A stretch of DNA of 64,000 bases from an uncultured Eubacterium sp. (GCF_937958975.1 NZ_CALGRE010000045.1:186001-250000); one strand, 5' to 3'; counted from the stretch's first letter, positions 8,545-17,361 are shown. The notes: a model not told the origin generated them from the sequence alone. Numbers and translations are program-made.

Positions 8545-9966
8545 ATGAAAGAAAAAACAATTTTAATAAGGTATTCAGATTATAAAGAACGAACAACAAT
8601 AATTAGTCATAAAGAAATTTTAGATAAACATGGAAAGGTATATTGGGGGTGGTGGAAAAAGCCATATGAGGAATTCCCTCAAGAAATATTAAAAAATATT
8701 AATTCTAAAAATGACACAAAAATATGGATTATAAATAGAACTGAACGTATTTTTTATACTGCGATTTGTAGTCAGGTAATTGTTTATGATGAAAAAAGGA
8801 ATAGTCCCAATTTAGATTTAACTCCGAGTTACTATTCTGATGAGGCATTGAATGTTTGGTTTGAATTGACATCAATAAATCAAGCAAATCCCGAAGATTT
8901 TATTTCAGTATATGGTCAACCCCCTGATGGTGACAATACACTTTTCGTTCTAAATCCAAGTGTAAAGATAACACAGGAAGTAGATACAGATTTTGTTGAA
9001 GTGAATGGCGATTCGATTCTTCACTTATCGGACTTACATTTTGGTAAAGATCACAATTATTATCATAGCGGTAATCATCTTCGTGCTAGATTGATTGAAG
9101 TGATAAAGCCACTGATTCAGCAAGAAAGAATTGGAGTTATTATTGCTTCAGGTGATTTTACTTGTGGAGGCAGTAAAACAGGTTTTAATGAAGCTAGAGA
9201 ATTTTTAGAACAAATTATAGAAGAGTGCAATGTTGAAAAGAAATCACTAGTGATAGTACCAGGGAATCATGATATTGTTTTTGGGGAAGAAGAAAATCCG
9301 AAAATTGAAAATGATATTGACACTAGATATAGAAAATTTAGAAAGCAACTTTTAGGAATTCCAGAAGAAGAGGACATTCAACATCTAAGGTATTACAAAT
9401 TGAGTAATAATTGGATAATAACTTGTTCTTGTTTTAATTCTGCGAGAATAAGAGATGATTACTTAAAGTCTTATGGTTACATAGGCTGGGATAAGTATAG
9501 ACCACTATTATCAGAGTTGTCCAAAAAAATAGGAAATCTGAAATCTGAAGAATATATTAAAAGAAGGATATTGAATTTTTCTATATGTCATCATCATTTA
9601 AAAATATTTATGCCTTCCCAAATACCAAGTGCTGATAAACCAGTAAGTGTATTAATTGATGGTGGAACATTTGAAAAAGAATTAATAGAAAATGGAATAC
9701 ATTTTTTGTTACATGGACATCAACATATTGAATATCATGGCAGTTCAGGAATATTTGATGAAAATGGTAAAAGATTGAATTTAAACATATTAGGAGTAGG
9801 AAGTGCTGGAGTAAAAATTGGTAGAGGAGGATATCCAGAGCAATTTAATTGGAATTCTTTTAATGTTTATACTCCAGGGGAAGATGGGTTCCTACATATT
9901 AAAGTTTATAAATATAATAGTGAAGGAACTAATGAAGTAGATTATTATAAAGTTCCATATTTATAA
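8545..9966 (+). CDS. Calcineurin-like metallophosphoesterase with an N-terminal extra domain (cargo operon gene 3)
   Basis: 473 residues. Residues 1-150 form a separate domain with a Trp-rich motif (WGWWKKP, 34-40). The phosphoesterase has all metal-binding motifs: DLH (163-165), GD (203-204), GNHD (240-243), a His triplet near 348 and GHQH near 393. It should therefore be an active two-metal phosphodiesterase, for example on cyclic nucleotides, nucleotides or nucleic acid. Such fused N-terminal domains often sense a ligand or partner, but this one is not identified. It is the last gene of the Nudix operon and ends before a bidirectional terminator. Confidence 0.85.
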   Translation: MKEKTILIRYSDYKERTTIISHKEILDKHGKVYWGWWKKPYEEFPQEILKNINSKNDTKIWIINRTERIFYTAICSQVIVYDEKRNSPNLDLTPSYYSDEALNVWFELTSINQANPEDFISVYGQPPDGDNTLFVLNPSVKITQEVDTDFVEVNGDSILHLSDLHFGKDHNYYHSGNHLRARLIEVIKPLIQQERIGVIIASGDFTCGGSKTGFNEAREFLEQIIEECNVEKKSLVIVPGNHDIVFGEEENPKIENDIDTRYRKFRKQLLGIPEEEDIQHLRYYKLSNNWIITCSCFNSARIRDDYLKSYGYIGWDKYRPLLSELSKKIGNLKSEEYIKRRILNFSICHHHLKIFMPSQIPSADKPVSVLIDGGTFEKELIENGIHFLLHGHQHIEYHGSSGIFDENGKRLNLNILGVGSAGVKIGRGGYPEQFNWNSFNVYTPGEDGFLHIKVYKYNSEGTNEVDYYKVPYL

Positions 9967-10040
9967 CAATATGTGTAAATTTTAAGAGGGGTAAAGAACT
10001 ACGAACAAATAAATATTAGTATAACAAATAATAAAACAAT

Positions 10041-10083
10041 AAAAAAGATGGAATGTATTATAAAAATACTGACCATCTTTTTT
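10041..10083. terminator. Bidirectional terminator
   Basis: Stem AAAAAAGATGG/CCATCTTTTTT between the convergent metallophosphoesterase and XRE genes. Both sides have suitable T-runs. Confidence 0.8.
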
Positions 10084-10119
10084 GCGTTGTTCGTATATAG
10101 AAAAATCTTTTTATCAGAA

Positions 10120-10479
10120 TTAATCGTACTTATTCTTATCTCTATCCTTTATATCTAACAAATTTAATTTTGCATATCGAATAACGTCTTTCTTATATTG
10201 TTCAGGGAGTTTGTCAAAATAATATAAAAGGTTTTCTGCTTGAGAACTCAATACCATTTCTTTAAAATATTTAGGATTTTCTGTCCTACTCAACAAATAA
10301 TCAGCAGTAACATTAAAGAAATCACAAAGTTTTATGAATGTTTCAAAGTCAAGCTCCCGTTTGTCAAGTTCGTAATTAGATAATACTTTACTACTACAAC
10401 CAATATAATTTGCTACTTCTTGTTGTGATAACTCCAAACTTTCCCGTAAACTTCTAATTTTTGCTCCAAAAGTATTCAA
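10120..10479 (-). CDS. XRE-family transcriptional regulator
   Basis: 119 residues. The N-terminal helix-turn-helix (LSQQEVANYIGCSSKVLSNY) is followed by FNVTADYLLSR, the typical end of this DNA-binding domain, and a short helical tail. The start is TTG at 10479, seven bases after GGAGGG. It is divergent from two lipoprotein genes, whose promoter carries an inverted repeat in the spacer, so it probably represses that operon and itself. Confidence 0.85.
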   Translation of the reverse strand: MNTFGAKIRSLRESLELSQQEVANYIGCSSKVLSNYELDKRELDFETFIKLCDFFNVTADYLLSRTENPKYFKEMVLSSQAENLLYYFDKLPEQYKKDVIRYAKLNLLDIKDRDKNKYD

Positions 10480-10563
10480 ATGACAGCCCTCCTTTACTTA
10501 TCCAAATTATAATACATTGCATATTGAAATAATTGTATTTCAACAATAAGTTCTAATTTTATG

Positions 10564-10592
10564 TTGACACGCGAACTTTTCGTAGATACAAT
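10564..10592 (+). promoter_or_regulatory. Lipoprotein-operon promoter with an operator-like repeat
   Basis: TTGACA, 17-bp spacer, TACAAT. The spacer contains CGAA-CTT-TTCG (10572-10582), a small inverted repeat that could be the site of the divergent XRE regulator. Confidence 0.6.
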
Positions 10593-10638
10593 AATTTTAT
10601 CTATAAACTATATATATTAAACGAAAAGGAGAAATAAT

Positions 10639-10983
10639 ATGAGAGTTGCAAAAATTTTAGTTGTATTAATTACAGGGTTATTTTTGTTATGTGCATGTGG
10701 CAAAAATGATATAGTAGGAACTTATGTTGGAGAAAGTGGAAAGTTAAAACTTTCAAATGAAAATGAATGGTCTTATTATGAAGATGGCAATTGGGGGAAC
10801 AAAGATATTGATTTAAAAGGAACATATTCGAAATCAGAAGACAACACATATATATTAGAGTGTGACAAGATAACCTTGTATGCAACCATAGAAGAAAATG
10901 GATTATATGTATATTCAGATGATTCGGATTGGAACTCTGAAACAATGAAGAAAATTGATTCCGATAATATGGAAATTGAGTAA
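10639..10983 (+). CDS. Small lipoprotein, unknown function
   Basis: 114 residues. A signal peptide ends in the lipobox LLCAC (about 16-20), so the mature protein is lipid-anchored on the outer face of the membrane. The remainder, with IVGTYVGESGKLKL and LKGTYSKSEDN, looks like a small beta-rich domain. AAAGGAG precedes the ATG. It is followed by a larger lipoprotein in the same operon. Confidence 0.75.
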   Translation: MRVAKILVVLITGLFLLCACGKNDIVGTYVGESGKLKLSNENEWSYYEDGNWGNKDIDLKGTYSKSEDNTYILECDKITLYATIEENGLYVYSDDSDWNSETMKKIDSDNMEIE

Positions 10984-11016
10984 CAAAAGTTAAATATATT
11001 TGTGAAAGGACATGAT

Positions 11017-12288
11017 ATGAATAAGAAAATAATAGTACTATGTATTTGCTTAATTGCTTCAATGCTATTAATCGCTTGTGAGACTAAAAACTATAGTGAA
11101 GAAAGTTCGAATGTAGAAACTCCAACGACTAACGATATTGAAGAAGTCGAAAAATTAATATATTGTGATACAATGACACTTTTAGAAAAGGATAATATGT
11201 TTTTGATAACTTCTACAGAAGGTAATAAATATGTTATTGATGATAATGGTATAATACAGGAAAATCCTGAAAATACATTAGAATTTAGATATTTGAAAGC
11301 ATATGAAAATGATGATGAAAGTATTTCAGTTTTAGATATATTTGACAATGATGTATCTGATGATTTTATTACAAATAGTGATAATGAGGAAATTGTAGAT
11401 GTTGTTACAATGAAAGATATGGAAGTTGTTATAGTAAGAGAGTTTGAGGAAACAGCAACTAATAGTAATATTATACTGAAAATGTTGGACAAGAACGGAA
11501 ATGAACTATCTAGAATTGAGTCAAATGATAAACGTTTAAAACGTGTCAATGACAGTATTAATTTTGCTGAGGAATTTCGGGAAATGAGTTTAAGGGATAT
11601 TGAATATTGTGGAGATACTGTATGCAGATTAGGAGATATAAGTCTAAATGTTAAAACTGGTGAAATCGTTAGTACAGGCATTTATTTTGATAATGGATAT
11701 GGTGTAGACTATTGGACAAATAATATTGAAGATATACATGGCAAGAAAAAGTTTCCTATAGATAAGTCTGGACAAACAGATGAAAGTGTAAGTGATATTA
11801 TATCTAGTAGTAATAAATATAGATTAAGTAATGGCCTATTTTTTAATGATGAAAAAAAGATATTTTATGATATTAATTTAACTCCTCAAATAGATTTGAG
11901 TAAATATGATATTCTTGTATGGGAACATGACACAGAAGATTATGTATTGAAAGATGGATATTGTAGCATACAGGCTAAAAATCCTAGTGGAGCATGGTTT
12001 AGTGGTATTATAGACAATAATGGTAAATGGGTAATTGAACTAACAAAATCTGAAAGCAGATGGGATTTAATAGGAGATATAGGAAATGAATTAATTCTTA
12101 TGAGTAATTCAGAGGGATATTTTTATTTTGATACAGAGACAAAAACAATAGAAAATATTGAAAATATAAAATGCCAGAATAAATATTTTTTAGATGGAAA
12201 AATGTATTGCCTATTAGATTCGGGCGAGATATTATGCAAGGATTTAAAAAGTAATGAAGACACTATTATAAACATTCATAAAGGTTAG
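11017..12288 (+). CDS. Lipoprotein with beta-propeller-like sequence, unknown function
   Basis: About 423 residues. The preferred ATG at 11017 follows AAAGGA; a GTG at 11002 is also in frame. The signal peptide ends in lipobox LLIAC. The acidic mature part shows irregular repeats of the kind (V/I)DDNG, DNNGKWVIEL and YFDTETK, seen in WG-repeat or propeller lipoproteins. It is probably a surface protein of the island, under the same XRE-controlled promoter as the preceding lipoprotein. Confidence 0.65.
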   Translation: MNKKIIVLCICLIASMLLIACETKNYSEESSNVETPTTNDIEEVEKLIYCDTMTLLEKDNMFLITSTEGNKYVIDDNGIIQENPENTLEFRYLKAYENDDESISVLDIFDNDVSDDFITNSDNEEIVDVVTMKDMEVVIVREFEETATNSNIILKMLDKNGNELSRIESNDKRLKRVNDSINFAEEFREMSLRDIEYCGDTVCRLGDISLNVKTGEIVSTGIYFDNGYGVDYWTNNIEDIHGKKKFPIDKSGQTDESVSDIISSSNKYRLSNGLFFNDEKKIFYDINLTPQIDLSKYDILVWEHDTEDYVLKDGYCSIQAKNPSGAWFSGIIDNNGKWVIELTKSESRWDLIGDIGNELILMSNSEGYFYFDTETKTIENIENIKCQNKYFLDGKMYCLLDSGEILCKDLKSNEDTIINIHKG

Positions 12289-12403
12289 GGTGTTCAGGCA
12301 TTGAATAAAAAATATGTAAAGTTAGATAAAGTTGATAGTTTAATAGAAAAGTATATTAATAATTAATAGTTAAAAAATTAGTAGTATAATTATAAGCAAA
12401 ACC

Positions 12404-12448
12404 AAAGGACAATTAGTTAAGTATAAACTTATCCAATTGTCCTTTTTT
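12404..12448 (+). terminator. Terminator after the lipoprotein operon
   Basis: AAAGGACAATT / AATTGTCCTTTTTT with about 20 nt between the arms. Confidence 0.85.
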
Positions 12449-12522
12449 ATGTAATTATCTAACATATGGGCAATCACGTTTGAATAAATTATAATAAGAC
12501 AACCTAATAAAAGAGGATATAT

Positions 12523-13386
12523 ATGCAGTTTATCAAGAGTAATTACATTTATGTACTATGGTTTATTTTCTACTTTACAATTGTATGGGTTTTACTAGGT
12601 GCAAATGCACAGGCATTTGGCATTACTTTTCTAATCTATGCAGTATCAATTACAATTGCACTTTCTCCCCTTGGTGAATGTCTTTTAAGAATAATGGAAG
12701 GTGCAAGAGTCTTACAGACCAAAGAAGAAATTGAATATCTGCAACCTTTGTTTGATGAAGTATACGAAAATGCAAAACAGGAAAATCCAAAACTTTCAGA
12801 CGGAATAAAACTTTATATTATGGACGCTATGTTTGTAAATGCATTTGCAATGGGAAGAAAAACAATAACAGTGACAAAAGGTGCAATAGAAACATTTACA
12901 CCTGAAGAATTAAAAGGAGTTATTGCCCATGAATTTGGTCATATATCCTATGGTCACACAAAAGCCCTGCTCCTATCAGTCATAGGAAACTTAGTATTAT
13001 CAGTATTTGTATTTATAATTAGACTGGGTATTTTGATTTGTAATTTTCTATGCAATGTATTTTCCAGAACGTCAATTGTAGTAGTAGTTATCGGTATCAT
13101 TAATTTACTGTTTAAAATTATGTTTGAAATATCATTAATAGGATTTATGTACATAGGTCAGGTAATATTATCATTAAACAGTCGGAGTAACGAATTTCAG
13201 GCAGACAGTTTCGCATGTAAAATATCATATGGAGAACAACTGATTTCAGCATTATATTTATTACAAAAAATAAGTATTTCACAGAAAATGAGTTTAAAAG
13301 AAAAAATGATTTCTTCACACCCTCATATTGCAAAAAGAATTTCAAGGCTTGAAAATATGAATGAGGATTTAGAATTTGCTATCTAA
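12523..13386 (+). CDS. M48 (HtpX/Ste24-like) membrane metalloprotease
   Basis: 287 residues. Two N-terminal hydrophobic segments are followed by the zinc motif HEFGH near residue 137 (GVIAHEFGHISYGH), two more membrane segments (about 150-220), and the third zinc ligand region SRSNEFQADSFA. All expected M48 catalytic features are present, so it is likely active in membrane-protein turnover. GAGG lies upstream of the ATG and a terminator follows. It is the last gene before the spore-coat operon and probably island cargo. Confidence 0.85.
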   Translation: MQFIKSNYIYVLWFIFYFTIVWVLLGANAQAFGITFLIYAVSITIALSPLGECLLRIMEGARVLQTKEEIEYLQPLFDEVYENAKQENPKLSDGIKLYIMDAMFVNAFAMGRKTITVTKGAIETFTPEELKGVIAHEFGHISYGHTKALLLSVIGNLVLSVFVFIIRLGILICNFLCNVFSRTSIVVVVIGIINLLFKIMFEISLIGFMYIGQVILSLNSRSNEFQADSFACKISYGEQLISALYLLQKISISQKMSLKEKMISSHPHIAKRISRLENMNEDLEFAI

Positions 13387-13400
13387 TATATAATATAACT

Positions 13401-13444
13401 AAAAAATGGATTATACTTTTTTATTATAGTATAATCCATTTTTT
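13401..13444 (+). terminator. Terminator after the M48 protease
   Basis: AAAAAATGGATTATAC / GTATAATCCATTTTTT, strong and T-flanked on both strands. It marks the last island gene. Confidence 0.85.
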
Positions 13445-13536
13445 GTATATGATAAAACTAATTTTTAAAGACCTAACGATATTTTTATACATCATTTCCT
13501 TTATTTTTAGCGGTTTATGTAAGTCTTTTTTTTACT

Positions 13537-14079
13537 TCAAACCACCCGCTTTGGTTCTCCAAAGCGCTGAAAATGAATAATTTCTCTCTGTCTGAGGAAT
13601 TTAATTGGGTCAGCAACTTCACAGTCTTTTACAAGACTTAAAATATTGTCATAAGTTTTGCGTGCTTTTTGTTCCGCAGCCAAATCCTCGACTAAATCAG
13701 CAATTGGGTCACCGGATGATTGAAATTCAGTAGCTGTAAAAGGTGCTCCTCCGGCAGACTGAGGCCAAACACCCAGAGTATGGTCTACATAGTATTTTTC
13801 AAAACCGGCGATATCAACATCGTCGCAAGGCAGGTCTTTTACGAGCTGGTGAACGATAGTACCAACGATTTCAAGATGAGAAAGTTCTTCTGTCGCAATA
13901 TCATTGAGCAATCCCGCAACTCTCTGATTTTTCATTGCAAATTTTTGCGACATATAGCGGAAAGCAGCGCTGGCTTCTCCGTCCGGGCCTCCATATTGGC
14001 TAATTATTACCTGAGCCATTTTCGGATTTCTACATTTAATATCTACAGGATATTGTAGTCTTTTTTCATATACATACAT
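13537..14079 (-). CDS. cotJC: Spore coat protein CotJC (manganese-catalase fold)
   Basis: 180 residues with the ferritin-like manganese-catalase fold: ligand-type motifs DGEASAAFRYMSQKF and ATEELSHLEIVG, and later QREIIHFQRFGE. In spore formers CotJC is an inner coat protein and may have catalase activity. The ATG overlaps the end of cotJB by one base. It is the last gene of cotJABC. Confidence 0.92.
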   Translation of the reverse strand: MYVYEKRLQYPVDIKCRNPKMAQVIISQYGGPDGEASAAFRYMSQKFAMKNQRVAGLLNDIATEELSHLEIVGTIVHQLVKDLPCDDVDIAGFEKYYVDHTLGVWPQSAGGAPFTATEFQSSGDPIADLVEDLAAEQKARKTYDNILSLVKDCEVADPIKFLRQREIIHFQRFGEPKRVV

Positions 14080-14339
14080 TAGCAGCTACCCCCTTCCCAA
14101 GGCATTGGACCTTTATTCCAAGTCCAATAATCATCATTTTCTATTTCATAGAACGACAGCGGTCCAAACTTCTCCGTGTATGCCTCCCACGCTTCCTTCC
14201 TGATTTTCGCCATCTTCTTATGATATTCAAGGGCCTCCTGGCAATTGGGATGTGTATCTAAAAATAATCTGGTGTCATCTAAAGCAAAGCTAGCCTGCGT
14301 AATAATTTTCATTAATTCTTCTCTACACATATTTTTCAT
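14079..14339 (-). CDS. cotJB: Spore coat protein CotJB
   Basis: 86 residues with the family pattern AL(D)DTRLFLDTHPNCQEAL and YYKK-like helices, ending in the WTWNKGPMPWEGG tail typical of CotJB. Its start overlaps the cotJA stop and its stop overlaps cotJC, so the three are translationally coupled. Confidence 0.9.
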   Translation of the reverse strand: MKNMCREELMKIITQASFALDDTRLFLDTHPNCQEALEYHKKMAKIRKEAWEAYTEKFGPLSFYEIENDDYWTWNKGPMPWEGGSC

Positions 14340-14722
14340 TATTTTATAGGCCTCCCAAGAAATGGTTTATCTAACTGGGCAAAAATTGTGCCCTTTTCTA
14401 AAGCTTCTTCTTTACAATAAATGTCTTCCCACTTTTGCCAAGGAACATAACACATAGCAGGTACCATTTGGTCTACCGGTTCCGTTCCCCTATCGCATCC
14501 CTCTTTATGCATGCAGCCACAAGTGTTAGAAGGTTTAGCATTGACTGTATTTCTTACCATAGCGCGCCCATTGTTATTCATATTACGGTTCATTCCGCAA
14601 CCGGGATTGCCAAAGGTTTTGCCCATGTTGTAATTTGCATTTCTATTCATATTGCAATTCACATGGTTGTTTGTGCTTCTATTCATATTGCAATTCATAT
14701 TGTTGTTCATGTTGCAAGCCAT
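14339..14722 (-). CDS. cotJA: Spore coat protein CotJA with an Asn/Met/Cys-rich N-terminus
   Basis: The C-terminal 60 residues match CotJA (VPAMCYVPWQKWEDIY, then EALEKGTIFAQLDKPF). The first 65 residues are a low-complexity run of CNMN / NRNMN units with several Cys. This extension is not needed for the CotJA fold and may cross-link in the coat. ATG at 14722 follows GAGGG; an in-frame GTG lies at 14731. Confidence 0.85.
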   Translation of the reverse strand: MACNMNNNMNCNMNRSTNNHVNCNMNRNANYNMGKTFGNPGCGMNRNMNNNGRAMVRNTVNAKPSNTCGCMHKEGCDRGTEPVDQMVPAMCYVPWQKWEDIYCKEEALEKGTIFAQLDKPFLGRPIK

Positions 14723-14757
14723 CAAATACACCCTCTTCTATTAAGATTTACATTAAT

Positions 14758-14785
14758 AATGTATGCTAAAAAAATAGTATGGTTC
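14758..14785 (-). promoter_or_regulatory. Sigma-E-like promoter of cotJABC
   Basis: On the minus strand CATACATT, which fits the sigma-E -10 consensus, lies 36 bp upstream of the cotJA ATG. A -35-like CATACTA sits about 14 bp further up. Known sigma-E control of cotJ in Bacillus supports this. The call rests on the -10 match. Confidence 0.45.
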
Positions 14786-14892
14786 AAAATATATGCATAA
14801 GAGAAATATTTATACGCAAAACAAAAAATGATACCTTATAAAAAAAAGACACCTTTTGATATGATAGATAAATAAAATTATAGGAGGAGAAT

Positions 14893-16239
14893 ATGAGAGA
14901 ATCAGCAAATAAGATGGCAATTATTATTGCAATATTAGCCGCATTTATAGGGATTGCAGAGGAAAATGTAAGTGCTGCAAACAAGTCTGCACAGTATAAA
15001 ATGGTATGGAGTGATGAATTTAATGGAACAGAATTGAATTTAAACAATTGGACTTATGATATAGGCAATGGAGGCGCCAATGTAGGATGGGGAAACAACG
15101 AATTAGAATATTATACAGACAGAAAAGAAAACGTTAAAGTAGAAAATGGAGTTTTGGTTATAACGGCAAGAGCGGATAACTATAAAGGGGAAGGGATGAA
15201 CCGGGCTGTAAAATATACATCAGGAAGAATTAAGTCGTGTGGATTACAGTCCTTTAAGTATGGAAAATTAGAAGCAAGAATGAAGGTTCCTAAATCTATG
15301 GGGATGTGGCCTGCATTTTGGATGCTTGGATATAATGAAAAGGGCTGGCCGTATTGTGGAGAGATAGATATACTTGAAACATGGAATGACCTTCAATTTG
15401 CCCAGGGAACAATACACTGGGAAAATGAGAGAGATAAACCCGGAAGAGATACATATGATGCCTCACAGACAAGAGCGTTTAAGGATAAAACGGCATGGCA
15501 TACCTATGGAATAAATTGGACGCCTGAAAAAATAGAGTGGACGGTGGATGGAAGAGTATATAAGACATTTAGTTTGAAAGAAAGTCATAAATCCGAACTG
15601 AAAAAAGAGTTTTATTTTCTTATTAATCTTGCCGTTGGTGGTAATCTTGCATTTTATGCACCGGATGACAACTTTGTTTCTGATACAGTTATGGTAGATT
15701 ATGTAAGGGTATATCAGAGAGAATGTGATAATGGTTCTTATAGTGGAACGTGGGATGCTGCTGAAAAAGCAAAGGTTCCTGTGTATACCGTTAGGTTTAT
15801 AAATGGAAAAAAGACAATTAGCACACAAAAATTACTTGTGGGTGAGACTTCTGTAGTGCCGACCATAAAAAAGAAGGGCTATAAATTTTTGGGATGGTAC
15901 AACGGAAAGAAAAAGATTAAGAGTACAACAGCAATAAAATCTTCTATGAATATAAAAGCCAAGTGGCAGAAAATAAAAGTAAAACGGGCTGTTATTACTT
16001 CCACAAAACAGTTGTATAAAAAAATGGCAACTGTAAAATTCAAAGTCAAAGGAAAAGTGGACGGATATCAGGTGAAGGTAGGAAACAAAAAAGAGTTTTC
16101 TGAATCTAGGGTTTTGACATTTGGAAAATTTAAATCTCATAAGACATATAGAGTAAAAGTCAGGGCATATCAGATTGACTCTAGAGGTAAGAAAGTATAT
16201 GGAAAGTGGAGCAAATCTGTCAAAATAACAATAAAATAA
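14893..16239 (+). CDS. Secreted GH16 endo-beta-glucanase with accessory C-terminal domains
   Basis: 448 residues. A signal peptide (hydrophobic 8-22, cleavage likely near VSAAN) leads into a GH16 jelly-roll domain (about 36-272) with catalytic motif GEIDILE: nucleophile Glu157, Asp159 and acid/base Glu162. The context MWPAFWML and the bulge-containing EIDILE fit laminarinase/lichenase-type enzymes cutting beta-1,3(-1,4)-glucans. It continues with an InlB-type beta repeat (YTVRFINGKK..GYKFLGWYNGKK, about 295-355) and a fibronectin-III-like end (KVDGYQVKV..TYRVKVRAY). AGGAGG precedes the ATG. It has no LPXTG motif, so it is released or held by the C-terminal domains. Confidence 0.9.
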   Translation: MRESANKMAIIIAILAAFIGIAEENVSAANKSAQYKMVWSDEFNGTELNLNNWTYDIGNGGANVGWGNNELEYYTDRKENVKVENGVLVITARADNYKGEGMNRAVKYTSGRIKSCGLQSFKYGKLEARMKVPKSMGMWPAFWMLGYNEKGWPYCGEIDILETWNDLQFAQGTIHWENERDKPGRDTYDASQTRAFKDKTAWHTYGINWTPEKIEWTVDGRVYKTFSLKESHKSELKKEFYFLINLAVGGNLAFYAPDDNFVSDTVMVDYVRVYQRECDNGSYSGTWDAAEKAKVPVYTVRFINGKKTISTQKLLVGETSVVPTIKKKGYKFLGWYNGKKKIKSTTAIKSSMNIKAKWQKIKVKRAVITSTKQLYKKMATVKFKVKGKVDGYQVKVGNKKEFSESRVLTFGKFKSHKTYRVKVRAYQIDSRGKKVYGKWSKSVKITIK

Positions 16240-16241
16240 TG

Positions 16242-16270
16242 TTGGCATTTACCATAAAATGGGGTATACT
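16242..16270 (+). promoter_or_regulatory. Promoter of fba
   Basis: TTGGCA, 17-bp spacer, TATACT, about 50 bp upstream of the aldolase ATG. Confidence 0.7.
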
Positions 16271-16321
16271 AGGAATAGTTGTTTAAAATTTAACAATTAA
16301 AGATTTTTATGGAGGTACATT

Positions 16322-17188
16322 ATGTTAGTATCAGCTAAAGAAATGTTAGAAAAAGCAAAAGCAGGACATTATGCTGTTGGACAGTTTAATATCAATAACC
16401 TTGAATGGACAAAATCTATTCTCCTGACAGCAGAAGAATTAAAAAGCCCTGTTATTTTAGGAGTGTCAGAGGGTGCTGGAAAGTATATGACAGGATTTAA
16501 GACAGTCGCAGCTATGGTTAAGGCTATGGATGAAGAATTGGGTATCACAGTTCCTGTAGCACTTCACTTAGATCATGGAACATATGAAGGATGTTATCAG
16601 TGTATCAAAGCCGGATTTACATCAATAATGTTTGATGGTTCACATTATCCAATCGAAGAAAATATTGAAAAGACAAAAGAATTAGTTTCAGTTGCGCATG
16701 CTATGGACATGTCAATTGAGGCAGAAGTAGGTTCAATCGGTGGTGAAGAAGATGGTGTTATCGGTAAGGGTGAATGTGCAGACCCTGATGAGTGTAAAGC
16801 AGTTGCAGACCTTGGTGTGGACATGCTTGCAGCAGGTATTGGAAATATTCACGGAAAGTATCCTGAGAATTGGGAAGGTCTCAGCTTTGAGACATTAGAT
16901 GCAATTCAGCAGAAGACAGGTATCATGCCATTGGTACTTCATGGTGGTACAGGTATCCCTGAAGATATGATTAAGAAAGCAATTGACCTTGGAGTTTCTA
17001 AGATTAATGTAAATACAGAGTGCCAGCTCTCATTTGCTGATGCTACAAGAAAATATATTGAAGCAGGTAAGGATTTAGAAGGAAAGGGATTTGACCCTCG
17101 TAAACTTCTTGCTCCTGGTGCAGAAGCAATTAAAGCTACAGTAAAAGAAAAAATGGAACTCTTTGGTTCTGTAGGAAAAGCAGAATAA
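16322..17188 (+). CDS. fba: Class II fructose-bisphosphate aldolase
   Basis: 288 residues, cytosolic glycolytic and gluconeogenic enzyme cleaving fructose-1,6-bisphosphate. Zinc-site motifs are VALHLDHGTYEG near residue 80, the acidic SIEAEVGSIGGEEDG loop near 140, GNIHGKY near 180 and VLHGGTGIPE near 208. The final Gly-rich regions and NVNTE bind phosphate. GGAGG precedes the ATG. Monocistronic with a clear terminator. Confidence 0.95.
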   Translation: MLVSAKEMLEKAKAGHYAVGQFNINNLEWTKSILLTAEELKSPVILGVSEGAGKYMTGFKTVAAMVKAMDEELGITVPVALHLDHGTYEGCYQCIKAGFTSIMFDGSHYPIEENIEKTKELVSVAHAMDMSIEAEVGSIGGEEDGVIGKGECADPDECKAVADLGVDMLAAGIGNIHGKYPENWEGLSFETLDAIQQKTGIMPLVLHGGTGIPEDMIKKAIDLGVSKINVNTECQLSFADATRKYIEAGKDLEGKGFDPRKLLAPGAEAIKATVKEKMELFGSVGKAE

Positions 17189-17204
17189 TATTTATTTTTA
17201 TAAT

Positions 17205-17244
17205 AAACGCACATATTCGGTGGATATCGGATATGTGCGTTTTT
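17205..17244 (+). terminator. Terminator after fba
   Basis: AAACGCACATAT / ATATGTGCGTTTTT with a T-run. Confidence 0.9.
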
Positions 17245-17297
17245 GTATGTCGTTGCCACTGATTCTGAAAATTGGATAAAATAGAAATTTATGAGAC

Positions 17298-17326
17298 TTG
17301 ATTAAATTTGGGAATAAAATTATACT
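17298..17326 (+). promoter_or_regulatory. Promoter of srtB
   Basis: TTGATT, 17-bp spacer, TATACT, 36 bp upstream of the sortase ATG. Confidence 0.6.
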
Positions 17327-17361
17327 ACAATAAAGAAGAAAAGAAGTAGTAAGGAAGGAAT

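Noticed and set aside
12302..12366. A 21-codon frame after the large lipoprotein
   Set aside because: TTG start with a poor ribosome site and no features; probably chance.
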